DNA from: Acidovorax sp. Root219
GTDB lineage: Bacteria > Pseudomonadota > Gammaproteobacteria > Burkholderiales > Burkholderiaceae_C
Assembly: GCF_001428665.1 (NCBI RefSeq)
Contig: NZ_LMIJ01000030.1
Span: forward strand, 192,877-256,876
Length of the DNA: 64,000 nucleotides
Direction: 5' to 3'
Shown here: one piece after another, positions 27,979 to 39,132 of the stretch
Numbering within the stretch: position 1 is the first letter of the stretch
How the letters are laid out: every line of letters begins with the position of its first letter
Program-made: the position numbers and the translations under genes
The notes under the pieces: model-generated
Told to the model about the DNA's origin: nothing
What the model saw: the letters and a program-made list of their open reading frames with translations, nothing else
The model's database searches: none

Positions 27979-28968
27979 TCATCCAGACTTTCTTTTATTG
28001 GCCGTGCCTGGTGGTTTCTGTATGTTGACACGGGTGCTCACCGAGCGAATTGCATCTGCAAAAGCCTGCACGACCGCGGGAGGTCCTTCTGCAGCTTGCC
28101 GCGTGTAAAGACCTAGCGACGGAAGCAGCACCGGCGGTGTGATGGGCAGACGAACGATGCCACCGCGCGCCAGTTCATCTCGTGCCTGTTCAAAGCGCAC
28201 TGCGCCGAGCATGTTCTCATCAAGGCGCAAAACGCTGCCGAGGGTGACAGACGAGAGCACTTCAATCGCGGGCTCTGGCGGCTTCAGGCCTGCGTTGAGA
28301 AACGCGGTCATCAATGCCTGTCGAACCAGCGTGTCCTTTGGGGGGGCGACCCACGGCTGGAAGTGAACATCGCGCCAGGTCAATCGGCGCTTGCGCGACA
28401 GAGAGTGTCCTTGCGCGCACAGCACGCACAGTTCGTCAGCCACCAGCAACTCCGGCTTGAGCAGCGAGAGTTGTGCGCTGGTGAGCAGCTCGGGGGTGAC
28501 GGCGCCGAACACGCAGTCGAGCTCGCTGTTCAAGAGTCGCTGGATCAGCTCGCGGACCCTGCCTTCGTGCACTTGTACTTTGGCAAGCGGTAGTCGCCTG
28601 CGTAGTTCGATCACCGCTTGAGGCACGGTGGCGGTCACGGAGAGGGTGCCCAATCGCAGCAAACCCTCTGCGCCGTCTCGCACCGCATCCACTTCGTCCT
28701 TGCTGCGCGAAAGCTCGCCCAGGATGACCCGGGCACGGTAGATCGCTGCGTTTCCCGCAGCGTTGGCTACCAGTCCATGCGCTGTGCGCTCGAAAAGACG
28801 GGCATCGAATCCCGCTTCGATCTCGCCCAGCATCTTGCTTAGCGCTGGCTGGCTCAAGTTCAAATGGGTTGCGGCGGCGCGCATTGAGCCCGCATCGACA
28901 AGGGCCACCAGCAGTTCCAGATGGCGCATGCGCAGACGCCGCACCAGGTAGTCGGATGGTAAAGACAT
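27979..28968 (-). CDS. LysR-family regulator divergent from a CoA-transferase cassette
   Basis: A 329-residue LysR protein with HTH SMRAAATHLNLSQPALSKML (about 28-47). The preceding RRLRMRHLELLVALVDAG resembles the GbpR/PcaQ subgroup. It is divergent from the CaiB-type gene across 65 bp and is the likely regulator of the four-gene cassette. Codon use is less GC-biased than in the nag or cob genes, in keeping with acquisition. The ligand is unknown. Confidence 0.82.
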   Translation of the reverse strand: MSLPSDYLVRRLRMRHLELLVALVDAGSMRAAATHLNLSQPALSKMLGEIEAGFDARLFERTAHGLVANAAGNAAIYRARVILGELSRSKDEVDAVRDGAEGLLRLGTLSVTATVPQAVIELRRRLPLAKVQVHEGRVRELIQRLLNSELDCVFGAVTPELLTSAQLSLLKPELLVADELCVLCAQGHSLSRKRRLTWRDVHFQPWVAPPKDTLVRQALMTAFLNAGLKPPEPAIEVLSSVTLGSVLRLDENMLGAVRFEQARDELARGGIVRLPITPPVLLPSLGLYTRQAAEGPPAVVQAFADAIRSVSTRVNIQKPPGTANKRKSG

Positions 28969-29033
28969 GAAGCGCCCCCGCGAATGGCTGCCGATGGATA
29001 GCGATCACCCAAAGTGATCACGCAATCAGGATT

Positions 29034-30287
29034 ATGGATTTTTCAGGAATGTCGACCACGACTATGGTTGTGGCCATGACTTATTCCCGAGAAAACACTT
29101 CGACGTCACCCGCAGCGCCCTTGGCCGGGGTCTCCGTCATTGATCTGGGCCAATACATTGCAGGCCCCGGTGCCGCGATGGCGCTGGCGGATTTGGGGGC
29201 CACGGTGATCAAGGTCGAGCCGATGACGGGCGATCAGGCACGCCATGTGGGGAGATATGGCGAGGCCATGGTGAGGGCTTACAACCGGGGCAAACGGTCC
29301 ATCGCGCTGGACCTCAAGAGCGAGTCGGGCCGGGAAGTTGCTTGGCGTCTCATCGCCCAATGCGACGTGGTCGTGCAAAACCTGCGCCCGGGCGCAGTCG
29401 AGAAGCTCGGCCTGGGCCCTACGCAGGTGCATGCTCGTTATCCTCGGGTTATCTACCTGTCGATCTCGGGTTTTGGCAGCGAGGGGCCGTCGAGCGAACG
29501 CCCCGGTTACGACATTGCGGCGCAGGCGGAGAGCGGCCTTATGTCCGTCACGGGTGAGGCTGATCGCCCGCCGCAAAAGGTGGGTGTGCCGATCATCGAT
29601 GCTGCTGCAGCGGACCTGGGGGCCCAGGCCGTCCTGGCGGCCCTCTATGGACGCGAACGCAGCGGCGTGGGCGAGACGCTGGAGGTGTCGCTGCTGGAGA
29701 CTGCCCTCCATCTTCAGGCGGCCACCTGGTGCGAATACCTGGGTGGCGGGCCAGAGCCCACCCGCATCGGACATGGTCAGCCCAACAACGCGCCCGCAGC
29801 CGAGGTCGTGGCCACGCGAGATGGCCACATCGTGCTTTCCGCCTACGTTGAGGATCATTGGAAGCGCTTTTGCCGGGCCTTGGACCGGGAAGAACTGGTC
29901 CAAGACTCGCGCTTCTCCAGCAACGAGCAACGCGTTGCCCACCGCGCCGAATTGCGTCACGTGCTCGATGAATGCCTCTCGGCCTACACCAGCGACGCGG
30001 CCGTCCAGATGCTCAGCCAGCACCAGATTGTTGCTGGGGCAGTGCGGCCTTACCGCGATGTACTGACCAACGCGGACGTGATGGCTACCGGTATCTTCGT
30101 GGACTCCGCGTCGAGCGACGGCGAAGGGTATCGGGCCTTGGGACGGCCGTATCGCATGGGCAGCGGTCCACGGCCCACACCCGCCGCGGCGCCAGATTGC
30201 GGGGCGGACAGTGCGGAACTGCTCGCCGAGTTAGGTTACTCGGCGCACGACATTGCCACATTCCGTGAATCCGGGGTGGTGGCATGA
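29034..30287 (+). CDS. CaiB/BaiF (class III) CoA-transferase
   Basis: Enzyme that moves CoA between carboxylic acids. The family core starts at LAGVSVIDLGQYIAGPGAAMALADLGATVIKVEP, with RPGAVEKLGLG and GYDIAAQAESGLMSVTG further on. It has about 417 residues; the exact start is uncertain because ATGs also occur at codons 6, 11 and 15. Its stop overlaps the start of the DUF1254 gene (ATGA). It probably activates the acid captured or released by the other cassette members, but the substrate cannot be told. Confidence 0.85.
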   Translation: MDFSGMSTTTMVVAMTYSRENTSTSPAAPLAGVSVIDLGQYIAGPGAAMALADLGATVIKVEPMTGDQARHVGRYGEAMVRAYNRGKRSIALDLKSESGREVAWRLIAQCDVVVQNLRPGAVEKLGLGPTQVHARYPRVIYLSISGFGSEGPSSERPGYDIAAQAESGLMSVTGEADRPPQKVGVPIIDAAAADLGAQAVLAALYGRERSGVGETLEVSLLETALHLQAATWCEYLGGGPEPTRIGHGQPNNAPAAEVVATRDGHIVLSAYVEDHWKRFCRALDREELVQDSRFSSNEQRVAHRAELRHVLDECLSAYTSDAAVQMLSQHQIVAGAVRPYRDVLTNADVMATGIFVDSASSDGEGYRALGRPYRMGSGPRPTPAAAPDCGADSAELLAELGYSAHDIATFRESGVVA

Positions 30288-31567
30288 ACATGACTCCTGC
30301 CTTCTCCACTACCGAGACGCCATCGCATGGCAACGCACGTGCTGCGGTGCAGCAGACTTTGCCGCTGTTCGAGATGATGCGCATGCGCGCTGCAACCACG
30401 GCGCGCCGCCATCCCGTTCAGGGTTTCGCGAGCGACAACCGTGCTTCGCACATGCGCTGGATGAACCATTTCACCCACACCCACCGCCGAATCGGGCCGG
30501 AAGACCGCGAAGTGGTCAGTCCCAACAACGACACCGTCTTCAGCAATGCGTGGCTGGATCTGTCCCGAGGGCCCGTGCTCATTGACACGCCAGACATGGG
30601 TGAGCGTTACTGGACATTGGGCTTGCTCGACGCATGGACCAACCCGTTTGCTTACGTAGGGCGCCGCACCACCGGGAACCGGCGCCAGCGCACGCTGGTG
30701 CATGGCCCTGCCTGGCATGGCCCGGTGCCCGACGGCGTGGACAACGTGATCGCCGCGCCGGGCGAGGATGTCTGGGTGATCGGACGCCTCCTGGTGGACG
30801 ATCGTCCCGATGACCTGGAACAGGCTGCCGCGCTGCAACGCGGGATCTCCACGCACCGGCTGGACGGCGGGGAGGCCGCCTTTCGGGTGGACACGGGTCT
30901 CGATGGCCGCGCGGGGCATGCGCCGGATGCCGCGCTCTACCGCGCCACGATCGACGAGGCCCTGGCCCGCAACCCGGTGCCGATGGGGGAGAGCCTGTGT
31001 TGGCCAGTGGATGAGGGAGCTCTTGCGGACGCACTGCCACTGGTGTACGAGGAGCTTCGCCAGAAGGCCCAGCCGCACGCTCTTGGGGGTGGCTGGGCGC
31101 TGCCCGTCGCGGTGCGAACGCACTGGGGCGCAGACGTGGCGATGCGCGCGCGCGTCGCGCGCAACTTCATCGGTGCACTGGGCATCGAGGAGGCCATGTA
31201 CCCAACGGCGGAGGTGGACGCCGATGGCGCGCTGCTCAACGGGTCGCACGCCTACGAGCTGCACTTCGAGCCAGGCGCTGTGCCGGAGGTGGACGCCTTC
31301 TGGTCGCTCACGCTGTACCGGCGAAGCGACTGCCTGCTGGTGGCCAACCCAGCGCACCGCTATTCGGTTGGCGATCGCCTGCCTGGTCTGCTGAGGGGTG
31401 CGGACGGAAGCCTTTCCATCCGAATTCAGGCAGAGGACCCGGGCCCGGCGCACAACTGGCTGCCCGCCCCACCCGGAGAGGAGTTCTTCCTGGTCCTTCG
31501 TCTCTATCAGCCCAGACTTCGACACCGAGAGTTCCGGTTTCCATACCCGCCCTTGCGCCGTCTGTAG
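30284..31567 (+). CDS. DUF1254/DUF1214 domain protein
   Basis: Protein of 427 residues with an N-terminal DUF1254 domain (VVSPNNDTVFSNAWLDLSRGP at about 78-98, MGERYWTLGLLDAWTN) and a C-terminal DUF1214 domain (HAYELHFEPG..VDAFWSLTLYR and NWLPAPPGEEFFLVLRLY). The biochemical role of these domains is not established. Unlike many relatives, it shows no signal peptide at this start. It is the second gene of the cassette, coupled to the CoA-transferase. Confidence 0.8.
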   Translation: MNMTPAFSTTETPSHGNARAAVQQTLPLFEMMRMRAATTARRHPVQGFASDNRASHMRWMNHFTHTHRRIGPEDREVVSPNNDTVFSNAWLDLSRGPVLIDTPDMGERYWTLGLLDAWTNPFAYVGRRTTGNRRQRTLVHGPAWHGPVPDGVDNVIAAPGEDVWVIGRLLVDDRPDDLEQAAALQRGISTHRLDGGEAAFRVDTGLDGRAGHAPDAALYRATIDEALARNPVPMGESLCWPVDEGALADALPLVYEELRQKAQPHALGGGWALPVAVRTHWGADVAMRARVARNFIGALGIEEAMYPTAEVDADGALLNGSHAYELHFEPGAVPEVDAFWSLTLYRRSDCLLVANPAHRYSVGDRLPGLLRGADGSLSIRIQAEDPGPAHNWLPAPPGEEFFLVLRLYQPRLRHREFRFPYPPLRRL

Positions 31568-31606
31568 CACGGCCGCCCTTCGACACAACCACAACAGGAG
31601 ACAGAC

Positions 31607-32626
31607 ATGACCTTGCACCATCGGGCTTTGAACACCCTTGCATCAACGCGGCTCCAGCGCCGCACCGTGCTCGCCACGATGGCCGCCGGCTTGGCGTCGG
31701 GCACCGGCCTGCTAGCGCATGCGCAGGCGGACTGGCCCACGCGGCCGGTCAAGTTGATCTCGCCTTACGCAGCGGGCGGGGCCAGTGACCTCTCGGCCCG
31801 AGTGCTGGGCGAGTACCTGGCCAAGGTCCTGGGCCAGCAGTTTGTCGTCGAAAACAAGCCTGGGGCGGGCACTCGGCTGGGGACCGAGTTCGTGGCGCGC
31901 GCGCCCGCCGATGGCTACACCGTTCTCTATGTGGCGGCGCCCTATGCAACGGCCGAGGCGCTTTACGGAAAGGGCCTGAGCTACCAGCGCGAGCAACTGC
32001 GCCCCATCGCGATGGCCATGCACGCGCCCTTGTTCCTGATCGTCAATGCGCAGACTCAGATAAAGGGCGTGCGCGATCTGGTCGCGTTCGCCAAGACCCG
32101 CCCGGGGGGCATCAACATTGGCACGCCTGGCGCGGGGTCGCAGCCCCACCTGGCTGGCGAACTGCTTTTGCGTGAAGCCGGCATTGAGGGCATCAACGTC
32201 CACATGAAAGGGGATTCCGTCGCCTACTCGGAGTTATTGGGGGGGCGCCTCGATGCCACCCTGACGGCGATCAGTACGGCGCTGCCCCACATCGCGGCCG
32301 GCAAGTTGCGGGTGCTGGGCGTGGCCTCCGAAAAACGCAGTGCGCTATATCCGGCAGCCCCTACGATTCGCGAACAGGGCTTTCAGGGGGTGGTCGCGTC
32401 CGGGTGGTACGGCTTCATGGTGCCAGCCGCCACGCCAGGGGATGTGGTGGCGAAGCTGCAAGCGACCATCTTGCGGGCACTGGACGACTCCACCATTAAA
32501 CAGAAGCTGCTCGACATGGGCCTGGAGGCCAGCGGCGCGCCCGGAGCCAAGTTCGCGACGTACATCGACGACCAGACACGCAAGTGGACCGGTGTGATCC
32601 GTGATGCCAACATCAAGATCGATTGA
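31607..32626 (+). CDS. Bug-family solute-binding protein with Tat-like signal
   Basis: Receptor of 339 residues. The leader has a twin-arginine-like QRRTVLATMAAGLA followed by a hydrophobic run and cleavage near LLAHAQA. The mature protein starts with the Bug motif WPTRPVKLISPYAAGGASDLSAR. AGGAGA lies ahead of its ATG, 39 bp after the DUF1254 gene. By position it imports the substrate of this cassette. No membrane TctAB partner is nearby. Confidence 0.86.
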   Translation: MTLHHRALNTLASTRLQRRTVLATMAAGLASGTGLLAHAQADWPTRPVKLISPYAAGGASDLSARVLGEYLAKVLGQQFVVENKPGAGTRLGTEFVARAPADGYTVLYVAAPYATAEALYGKGLSYQREQLRPIAMAMHAPLFLIVNAQTQIKGVRDLVAFAKTRPGGINIGTPGAGSQPHLAGELLLREAGIEGINVHMKGDSVAYSELLGGRLDATLTAISTALPHIAAGKLRVLGVASEKRSALYPAAPTIREQGFQGVVASGWYGFMVPAATPGDVVAKLQATILRALDDSTIKQKLLDMGLEASGAPGAKFATYIDDQTRKWTGVIRDANIKID

Positions 32627-32630
32627 GCGC

Positions 32631-34376
32631 ATGATGAAATCCTCCTCGACTTGCTGGGCTCTCGCCATTGGCGCACTGTTGACGCTCAACGCCTGCACCC
32701 ACACGCCCGCCGTGAACACGGGCCTACAGCGACCCACGGCCTTTGGTCCGGTGGTCGGCGCCGAGGATGCATCGGTCGGTGGCGTCTACAGCTGGAAAGG
32801 TATTCCCTATGCGGCAGCGCCAGTGGGGCAGCGCCGCTGGCGAGCACCTGAGGATCCGCCCGCATGGACGCAACCACGTGCGGCGACGTCGTTTGCGAAC
32901 GCATGCGTGCAGACAGGCCGACTGTATGGGCCGGGCTTGAACAATCGATACGACGCCACCATCGGCAGCACGCTGGGCCAGACATTGGGCTCGGAGGACT
33001 GCCTCTACCTCAACATCTGGGCGCCCACCGCTTCCGCGTCGACCCCGAGGCCCGTCATCGTTTGGGTCCACGGCGGCAGCAATATCACCGGCTACACCGC
33101 GGACCCGGTGTACGACGGTGCCGCGCTGGCACGTGCTACCGGCTCGGTCGTGGTGTCGGTCGCCTACCGGCTTGGCGTCTTCGGGTTCCTGGACCTTGCA
33201 CCGTTGAAGACGGGTGAGGCCGCCACCGACTCAGGCAACTTCGCGCTGCTCGACATCGTGAAGTCGCTGGAATTCGTCCAGCACAATATCGGCGGCTTTG
33301 GCGGCGACCCTGGCCGGGTCGCGTTGATGGGTGAGTCCGCCGGGGCGGTCAACGTGTACGCGCTACTCACCTCGCCCATGGTGGTCTCCAGGCCCACGCC
33401 CTTGTTTCACCGGTTGGTGGCGCTCAGCGGGGGTATTTCATCGGCAGCCACGCTGCCGCCGGGCTCCTTTGCAACCATCCTTCCCCGCAGCGTGTGGGCG
33501 ACGCGAGGAAACGCCTTACTGACTCATTCCCTCTTGGCCGACGGTGTAGCCGCTGATCGGCCTGCAGCAGAGGCACACATTGCTTCGCGCACGCCCCAGC
33601 AGCTGGCTGCCTACCTACGCGGGCTATCACCCGACGCCATCTTGACCACCGTGCTCAGGCGGCTTGCACCGCTGGGACTTTCGGCTGCCAACCCGATCCC
33701 CGACGGATACGTCGTGCCTGCGGATCCCATAGCTGCAATCCGCGCCGGCCGTTACGTCAAGGTGCCGGTATTGGCGGGGAATACGCGCGACGAAAGCAAA
33801 CTATTTCCTGCCTTGCTGGCAACTCGGCCAGCCTTTGGCGGCACCAGCGGCCGCCTGCTCGATGACGCCGCGGTGTTCAAGCGGGTCCATGGCTACCAGC
33901 CTGACGCCCCACCCGCCAGCCGTATCGAGGATTGGGTGCCTGCGCAATACCTGCCGGTGGACGCGCCGACGACAGGGCTGAACGCACGCATCGCAGAGCT
34001 CGACCGCAACTGGTTCTTTGCATTTCGGGATGATGTGCTCAATGCGCTCAAATCTCGCCAACCCGATGTTTGGCACTACCGCTTTGACTGGGATGAACTG
34101 CCGCCGCCTTTTGACAAGGTCTATGGCGCGGCACACAGTTTTGACCTGCCGTTCATCTTCGGCAATTTCGGGACATCGCTCTATTCGAGCATCTCGTTCA
34201 ATCGGGCGAACAAGGCGGGCCGGCTCGACTTGTCGGCAAAGATGATTCAGAGTATCGGCAGCTTTGCGCAGGACGGGGACCCCAACAGCCCAAGTCTGGG
34301 CTCCGCCTGGCCTGCGTGGCCCCGTTCACTGGTTTTTGATTCAAGCCTCGAAGCGGCCCGGTTGGGGGTGGAATGA
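32631..34376 (+). CDS. Type-B carboxylesterase, putative lipoprotein
   Basis: Alpha/beta-hydrolase of 581 residues with the nucleophile S236 in GESAG, the oxyanion HGGS stretch near 147-150 and the late histidine in AAHSFDLPFIFG. The N-terminus is a lipoprotein signal (LTLNAC, lipid-anchored C22), so it acts outside the inner membrane. The start is at MMKSSSTC, 4 bp after the Bug stop; an earlier in-frame ATG lies within the Bug gene. It may release the acid that the Bug receptor then binds. Substrate unknown. Confidence 0.85.
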   Translation: MMKSSSTCWALAIGALLTLNACTHTPAVNTGLQRPTAFGPVVGAEDASVGGVYSWKGIPYAAAPVGQRRWRAPEDPPAWTQPRAATSFANACVQTGRLYGPGLNNRYDATIGSTLGQTLGSEDCLYLNIWAPTASASTPRPVIVWVHGGSNITGYTADPVYDGAALARATGSVVVSVAYRLGVFGFLDLAPLKTGEAATDSGNFALLDIVKSLEFVQHNIGGFGGDPGRVALMGESAGAVNVYALLTSPMVVSRPTPLFHRLVALSGGISSAATLPPGSFATILPRSVWATRGNALLTHSLLADGVAADRPAAEAHIASRTPQQLAAYLRGLSPDAILTTVLRRLAPLGLSAANPIPDGYVVPADPIAAIRAGRYVKVPVLAGNTRDESKLFPALLATRPAFGGTSGRLLDDAAVFKRVHGYQPDAPPASRIEDWVPAQYLPVDAPTTGLNARIAELDRNWFFAFRDDVLNALKSRQPDVWHYRFDWDELPPPFDKVYGAAHSFDLPFIFGNFGTSLYSSISFNRANKAGRLDLSAKMIQSIGSFAQDGDPNSPSLGSAWPAWPRSLVFDSSLEAARLGVE

Positions 34377-34455
34377 GACTGGGTGTTCTCGAACGGACTT
34401 CATGGCCTCGCTCGGAGACAAGAAGCTCCGCTGATTTTCACAATGCAGGACATGC

Positions 34456-34484
34456 CCGACGGACCGTCCTTTCATCCGACGGAC
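34456..34484. repeat. Two direct CCGACGGAC repeats beside the glmS 3' end
   Basis: CCGACGGAC occurs at 34456-34464 and 34476-34484, a 20-bp period, between the convergent stops of the esterase and glmS. A change to AT-richer sequence occurs about 26 bp beyond the glmS stop codon, close to where Tn7-type elements insert downstream of glmS. No tns genes are present. It may be a relic element end or simply an incidental repeat. Confidence 0.4.
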
Positions 34485-34527
34485 ATTATTTGTTGTAGTC
34501 AGGGGGGCGGCCGCGACAGGCGCGCCG

Positions 34528-36435
<1,908 letters not shown>

Positions 36436-36533
36436 GGATTGTTGCTCCTGTTGGATAAGTGGCGCAATGGTAGGCAGCGCCCATCGGAATTAGTGATTGA
36501 TATTCATATAAAAATGAACTTAAATTTCACCAA

Positions 36534-36548
36534 TTTCATTGAATGAAA
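36534..36548. promoter_or_regulatory. Palindrome in the glmS-Lrp intergenic region
   Basis: TTTCATTGAATGAAA is a perfect 7-1-7 inverted repeat in a strongly AT-rich stretch between the divergent glmS and Lrp-family genes. Size and base content are like Lrp/AsnC-family sites, and it lies about 15 bp upstream of the regulator start. Autoregulation is the likely role; this is inferred. Confidence 0.4.
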
Positions 36549-36563
36549 TAAAATTCCAAAACA

Positions 36564-37061
36564 ATGGAAGTTTCGGAACCTATCACACTGGACCACACTG
36601 ATCTGCAGCTGCTGAACCTGCTACAGGCTGATGCCAGCCAGAGCAACCAGGCCCTGGCCGAGCAGGTGCATGTGTCCCCGCCCACCTGCCTTCGCCGGGT
36701 CAAGCGGCTGCACGACGTGGGTCTGATCGAGCGGCAGGTGGCCCTGCTGCAGCCGGACCGCCTGGCCGCCGTGCAGGGCCATGGCCTGGCCTGCATCGTC
36801 GAAGTGTCGCTGGATCGGCAGGACGCGCAGGCGCTGGACGCCTTCGAGGCACGCGCGGTGGCGCACCCGGCCGTTCAGCAGTGCTGGCGCGTGTCGCCCG
36901 GCCCGGACTTCATCCTGGTAGCGCACACGCGCGACATGCCGGGCTACCTGGCGCTGTCGCAGCAGCTGTTCACGGGCGACGCCAATGTGCGCAACGTGAA
37001 GGCCTTCTTCAGCACCAAACGCGCCAAGTTCAGCACGGCCATCCCGGTGCAGGCGCGGTAG
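36564..37061 (+). CDS. Lrp/AsnC-family transcription regulator
   Basis: A 165-residue regulator. The N-terminal HTH is at about 25-50 (SNQALAEQVHVSPPTCLRRVKRL) and the C-terminal RAM domain starts at about 75 and ends with VRNVKAFFSTKRAKFSTAIPV. It is divergent from glmS over an AT-rich region with a palindrome. Lrp-type proteins usually sense amino acids. The target here may be itself, glmS or distant genes. Confidence 0.87.
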   Translation: MEVSEPITLDHTDLQLLNLLQADASQSNQALAEQVHVSPPTCLRRVKRLHDVGLIERQVALLQPDRLAAVQGHGLACIVEVSLDRQDAQALDAFEARAVAHPAVQQCWRVSPGPDFILVAHTRDMPGYLALSQQLFTGDANVRNVKAFFSTKRAKFSTAIPVQAR

Positions 37062-37215
37062 CGGCCGCACCGGCCGCAGGGCACGGGGCCAGCCGGGCCA
37101 CCAACCGGGCCATAAAAGCACGCCATTTCCCGCTGGCCTCTACCGCCGGGTAAAGGTAAGCTCTCCGTGCACTCCTCATATAGCGGCCCAACCGCCTGCG
37201 CCAGCATTTCCATCC

Positions 37216-38292
37216 ATGGCCACCTACGAACAACAGATGCCCCGGCGCGTTTACCCCCTGCGCGTGCTCGGCATGGGCCTGGGCGGTGTGGTGGTGGCGG
37301 TGGTGCTGTGGCAGCGCCAAGCATCCCTCCTCGCCTGGCTGGGCATGGTGTTGCCGTGCTTCGTATGGCCCCACCTGGCCTACCAGCTGTCACGGCGCAG
37401 CGCTGACCCGTACCGCGCCGAGATCCGCAACCTGCTCGCCGACTCGGCCCTGGCAGCGGCCCTGGTGCCGCTGATGCACTTCAGCCTGCTGCCCAGCGTG
37501 CTGCTGTGCACGCTGACCCTGGTGGACAAGATCACCACCGGCATCCGCGGCCTGTGGGCCCGGTCGATTCCGGCCATGCTCGCAGGGGGAGCAGCCAGCG
37601 CGGCGCTCACGGGCGTGCACTGGGCGCCCGAGAGCCCCCTGCCCATCATCCTGGCCTGTCTGCCGGTCATGGCATTGCACACCCTTTCGGTCAGCATGGT
37701 CAGCTACCGACTCATCCGCAAGGTGTCGCAGCAGAACCTGCTGCTCGACGAACTGCGCCGCGTGGACACGCTGACGGGCCTGTACGGCCGTGGCCACTGG
37801 CAGGAGCAGGCCGAGGCCGCGCTGCGCCGCCACCACACGGGCCTGGACGCGGCCTGCATGCTGATGATGGACATCGACAATTTCAAGCAGATCAACGACC
37901 AGCACGGCCACACCGTGGGCGACGAGGTGATCCGCGCGGTGGCCCATGTGGTGCGCGGCAATGTGCGCGCAACGGACTGCGCGGGCCGCTATGGTGGCGA
38001 TGAGATCGCCATTCTCCTGGCCGGCATGGAAACGGCAGAGGCGGTGGCCGTGGCCGAACGCATCCGCGCGCAGACCGAGGCCATTCGCTTGCGCGACATG
38101 CCGGCGCTGCGCATGACCGCCAGCATCGGCGTGGCGGCCGCGCATACCCGGCACGGTGCGCTGCGTGCCTGGATGGATGCGGCCGACGCCGCGCTCTACG
38201 TGGCCAAGAACGCCGGGCGCAACCGCGTCACGGACAGCTCGACCGATGCGGGTTCCGCTGCGGCGCCGCAACCGGCCACCTCAGACCGCTGA
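37216..38292 (+). CDS. Membrane diguanylate cyclase (MASE2-like + GGDEF)
   Basis: Protein of 358 residues with a MASE2-like membrane sensor (several hydrophobic segments within about 15-165, opening RRVYPLRVLGMGLG) and a C-terminal GGDEF domain. The active site is GGDEI at about 260-264, with isoleucine in the last position, and an RATD I-site five residues before it; catalysis is probably retained. It synthesises c-di-GMP. Its 3' end overlaps the convergent cobF by 12 bp. Confidence 0.85.
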   Translation: MATYEQQMPRRVYPLRVLGMGLGGVVVAVVLWQRQASLLAWLGMVLPCFVWPHLAYQLSRRSADPYRAEIRNLLADSALAAALVPLMHFSLLPSVLLCTLTLVDKITTGIRGLWARSIPAMLAGGAASAALTGVHWAPESPLPIILACLPVMALHTLSVSMVSYRLIRKVSQQNLLLDELRRVDTLTGLYGRGHWQEQAEAALRRHHTGLDAACMLMMDIDNFKQINDQHGHTVGDEVIRAVAHVVRGNVRATDCAGRYGGDEIAILLAGMETAEAVAVAERIRAQTEAIRLRDMPALRMTASIGVAAAHTRHGALRAWMDAADAALYVAKNAGRNRVTDSSTDAGSAAAPQPATSDR

Positions 38293-39132
38293 TACCGGCG
38301 GGCCTTCGGTGGCAGGCAGCCCAGATGCGCGCCGCAACAGGTAGATATCCATGAGCCAGCCATGCTGGGCGCGCGCCGCAGCGCGGGTGCGCTCGATGCG
38401 CGGGCCGGCCTCGGCCAGGGGGCCGCTGTCCAGCAGTTGCTGGGGCATGCCCAGGTAGGCGCCCCACCAGATGTGCAGGCCTTCGGGGGGCAATCCCATG
38501 AAGCTGCACTGCCCGTCGAGCATCACCACGGCTGTGTCCACGCCTGCAGGCCAGCCCTGCTCGCGCAGTTGCCGGCCGGTGGTCACCACGAAGGGCTGGC
38601 CAATGTCGTTGAGCGGCACCGCATGGGCGGCGGCCAGCGCCTGCACCGAGGTGATGCCGGCCACCACGTCCACACGCACCGGGGCGGGCTGCATGCGTGC
38701 CGCAATGCGCAGCGTGCTGTCGTACAAGGCCGGGTCTCCCCACACCAGCAGGGCGACGCGCAGGACCTTGGGCGCAGGCGCGTCGCCGGCAGCGGGCGCA
38801 CCCAGGGCCTGAGCGATGGCGGCATGCCAGCAGCGGGCGATGGCAGCATGCCATTCGTCGACCTGGGCCAGGTAGTCGTCGCCCTGGCTGCGGCGCAGCG
38901 GCATGTCGAAACCGGCGATGCGCGGTGCGGGCGCCACCAGCACCTCGTCGCACAGCGACTGGCGCAGTGCGGCGAGTTCGGCCTTGTCCTCGCCCTTGTG
39001 CGGCAGCAGGATCAGATCGGCCGCGTTCATGGCCGTGGTGGCCTGGCGGGTGAGGTGGTCGGGGTTGCCCGTGCCGATGCCGATCAGCGTCAGCGCCACC
39101 GGCGGCAGACCTTGGAACGGACTGGTGCTCAT
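38281..39132 (-). CDS. cobF: Precorrin-6A synthase (C1 methylation, deacetylating)
   Basis: SAM-dependent methyltransferase of 283 residues that methylates C1 and releases acetate on the aerobic cobalamin route. The N-terminal [18 protein letters not shown] and the [16 protein letters not shown] region match CobF, which is specific to the oxygen-dependent pathway. It is the last gene of the minus-strand cob run, coupled to cobM by ATGA. It overlaps the diguanylate cyclase gene tail to tail by 12 bp. Confidence 0.88.
   Translation of the reverse strand: MSTSPFQGLPPVALTLIGIGTGNPDHLTRQATTAMNAADLILLPHKGEDKAELAALRQSLCDEVLVAPAPRIAGFDMPLRRSQGDDYLAQVDEWHAAIARCWHAAIAQALGAPAAGDAPAPKVLRVALLVWGDPALYDSTLRIAARMQPAPVRVDVVAGITSVQALAAAHAVPLNDIGQPFVVTTGRQLREQGWPAGVDTAVVMLDGQCSFMGLPPEGLHIWWGAYLGMPQQLLDSGPLAEAGPRIERTRAAARAQHGWLMDIYLLRRASGLPATEGPPVSAV

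Noticed and set aside
34377-34527. A Tn7 or Tn7-like transposon at glmS.
   Set aside because: No tnsA, B, C or D genes and no confirmed inverted end; only the position and repeats hint at it, so it is listed as a finding and not as an element.
36436-36563. glmS ribozyme or riboswitch in the glmS leader.
   Set aside because: The 128-bp region is AT-rich with a simple palindrome and no conserved ribozyme core; the glmS ribozyme is known mainly from Gram-positive bacteria.
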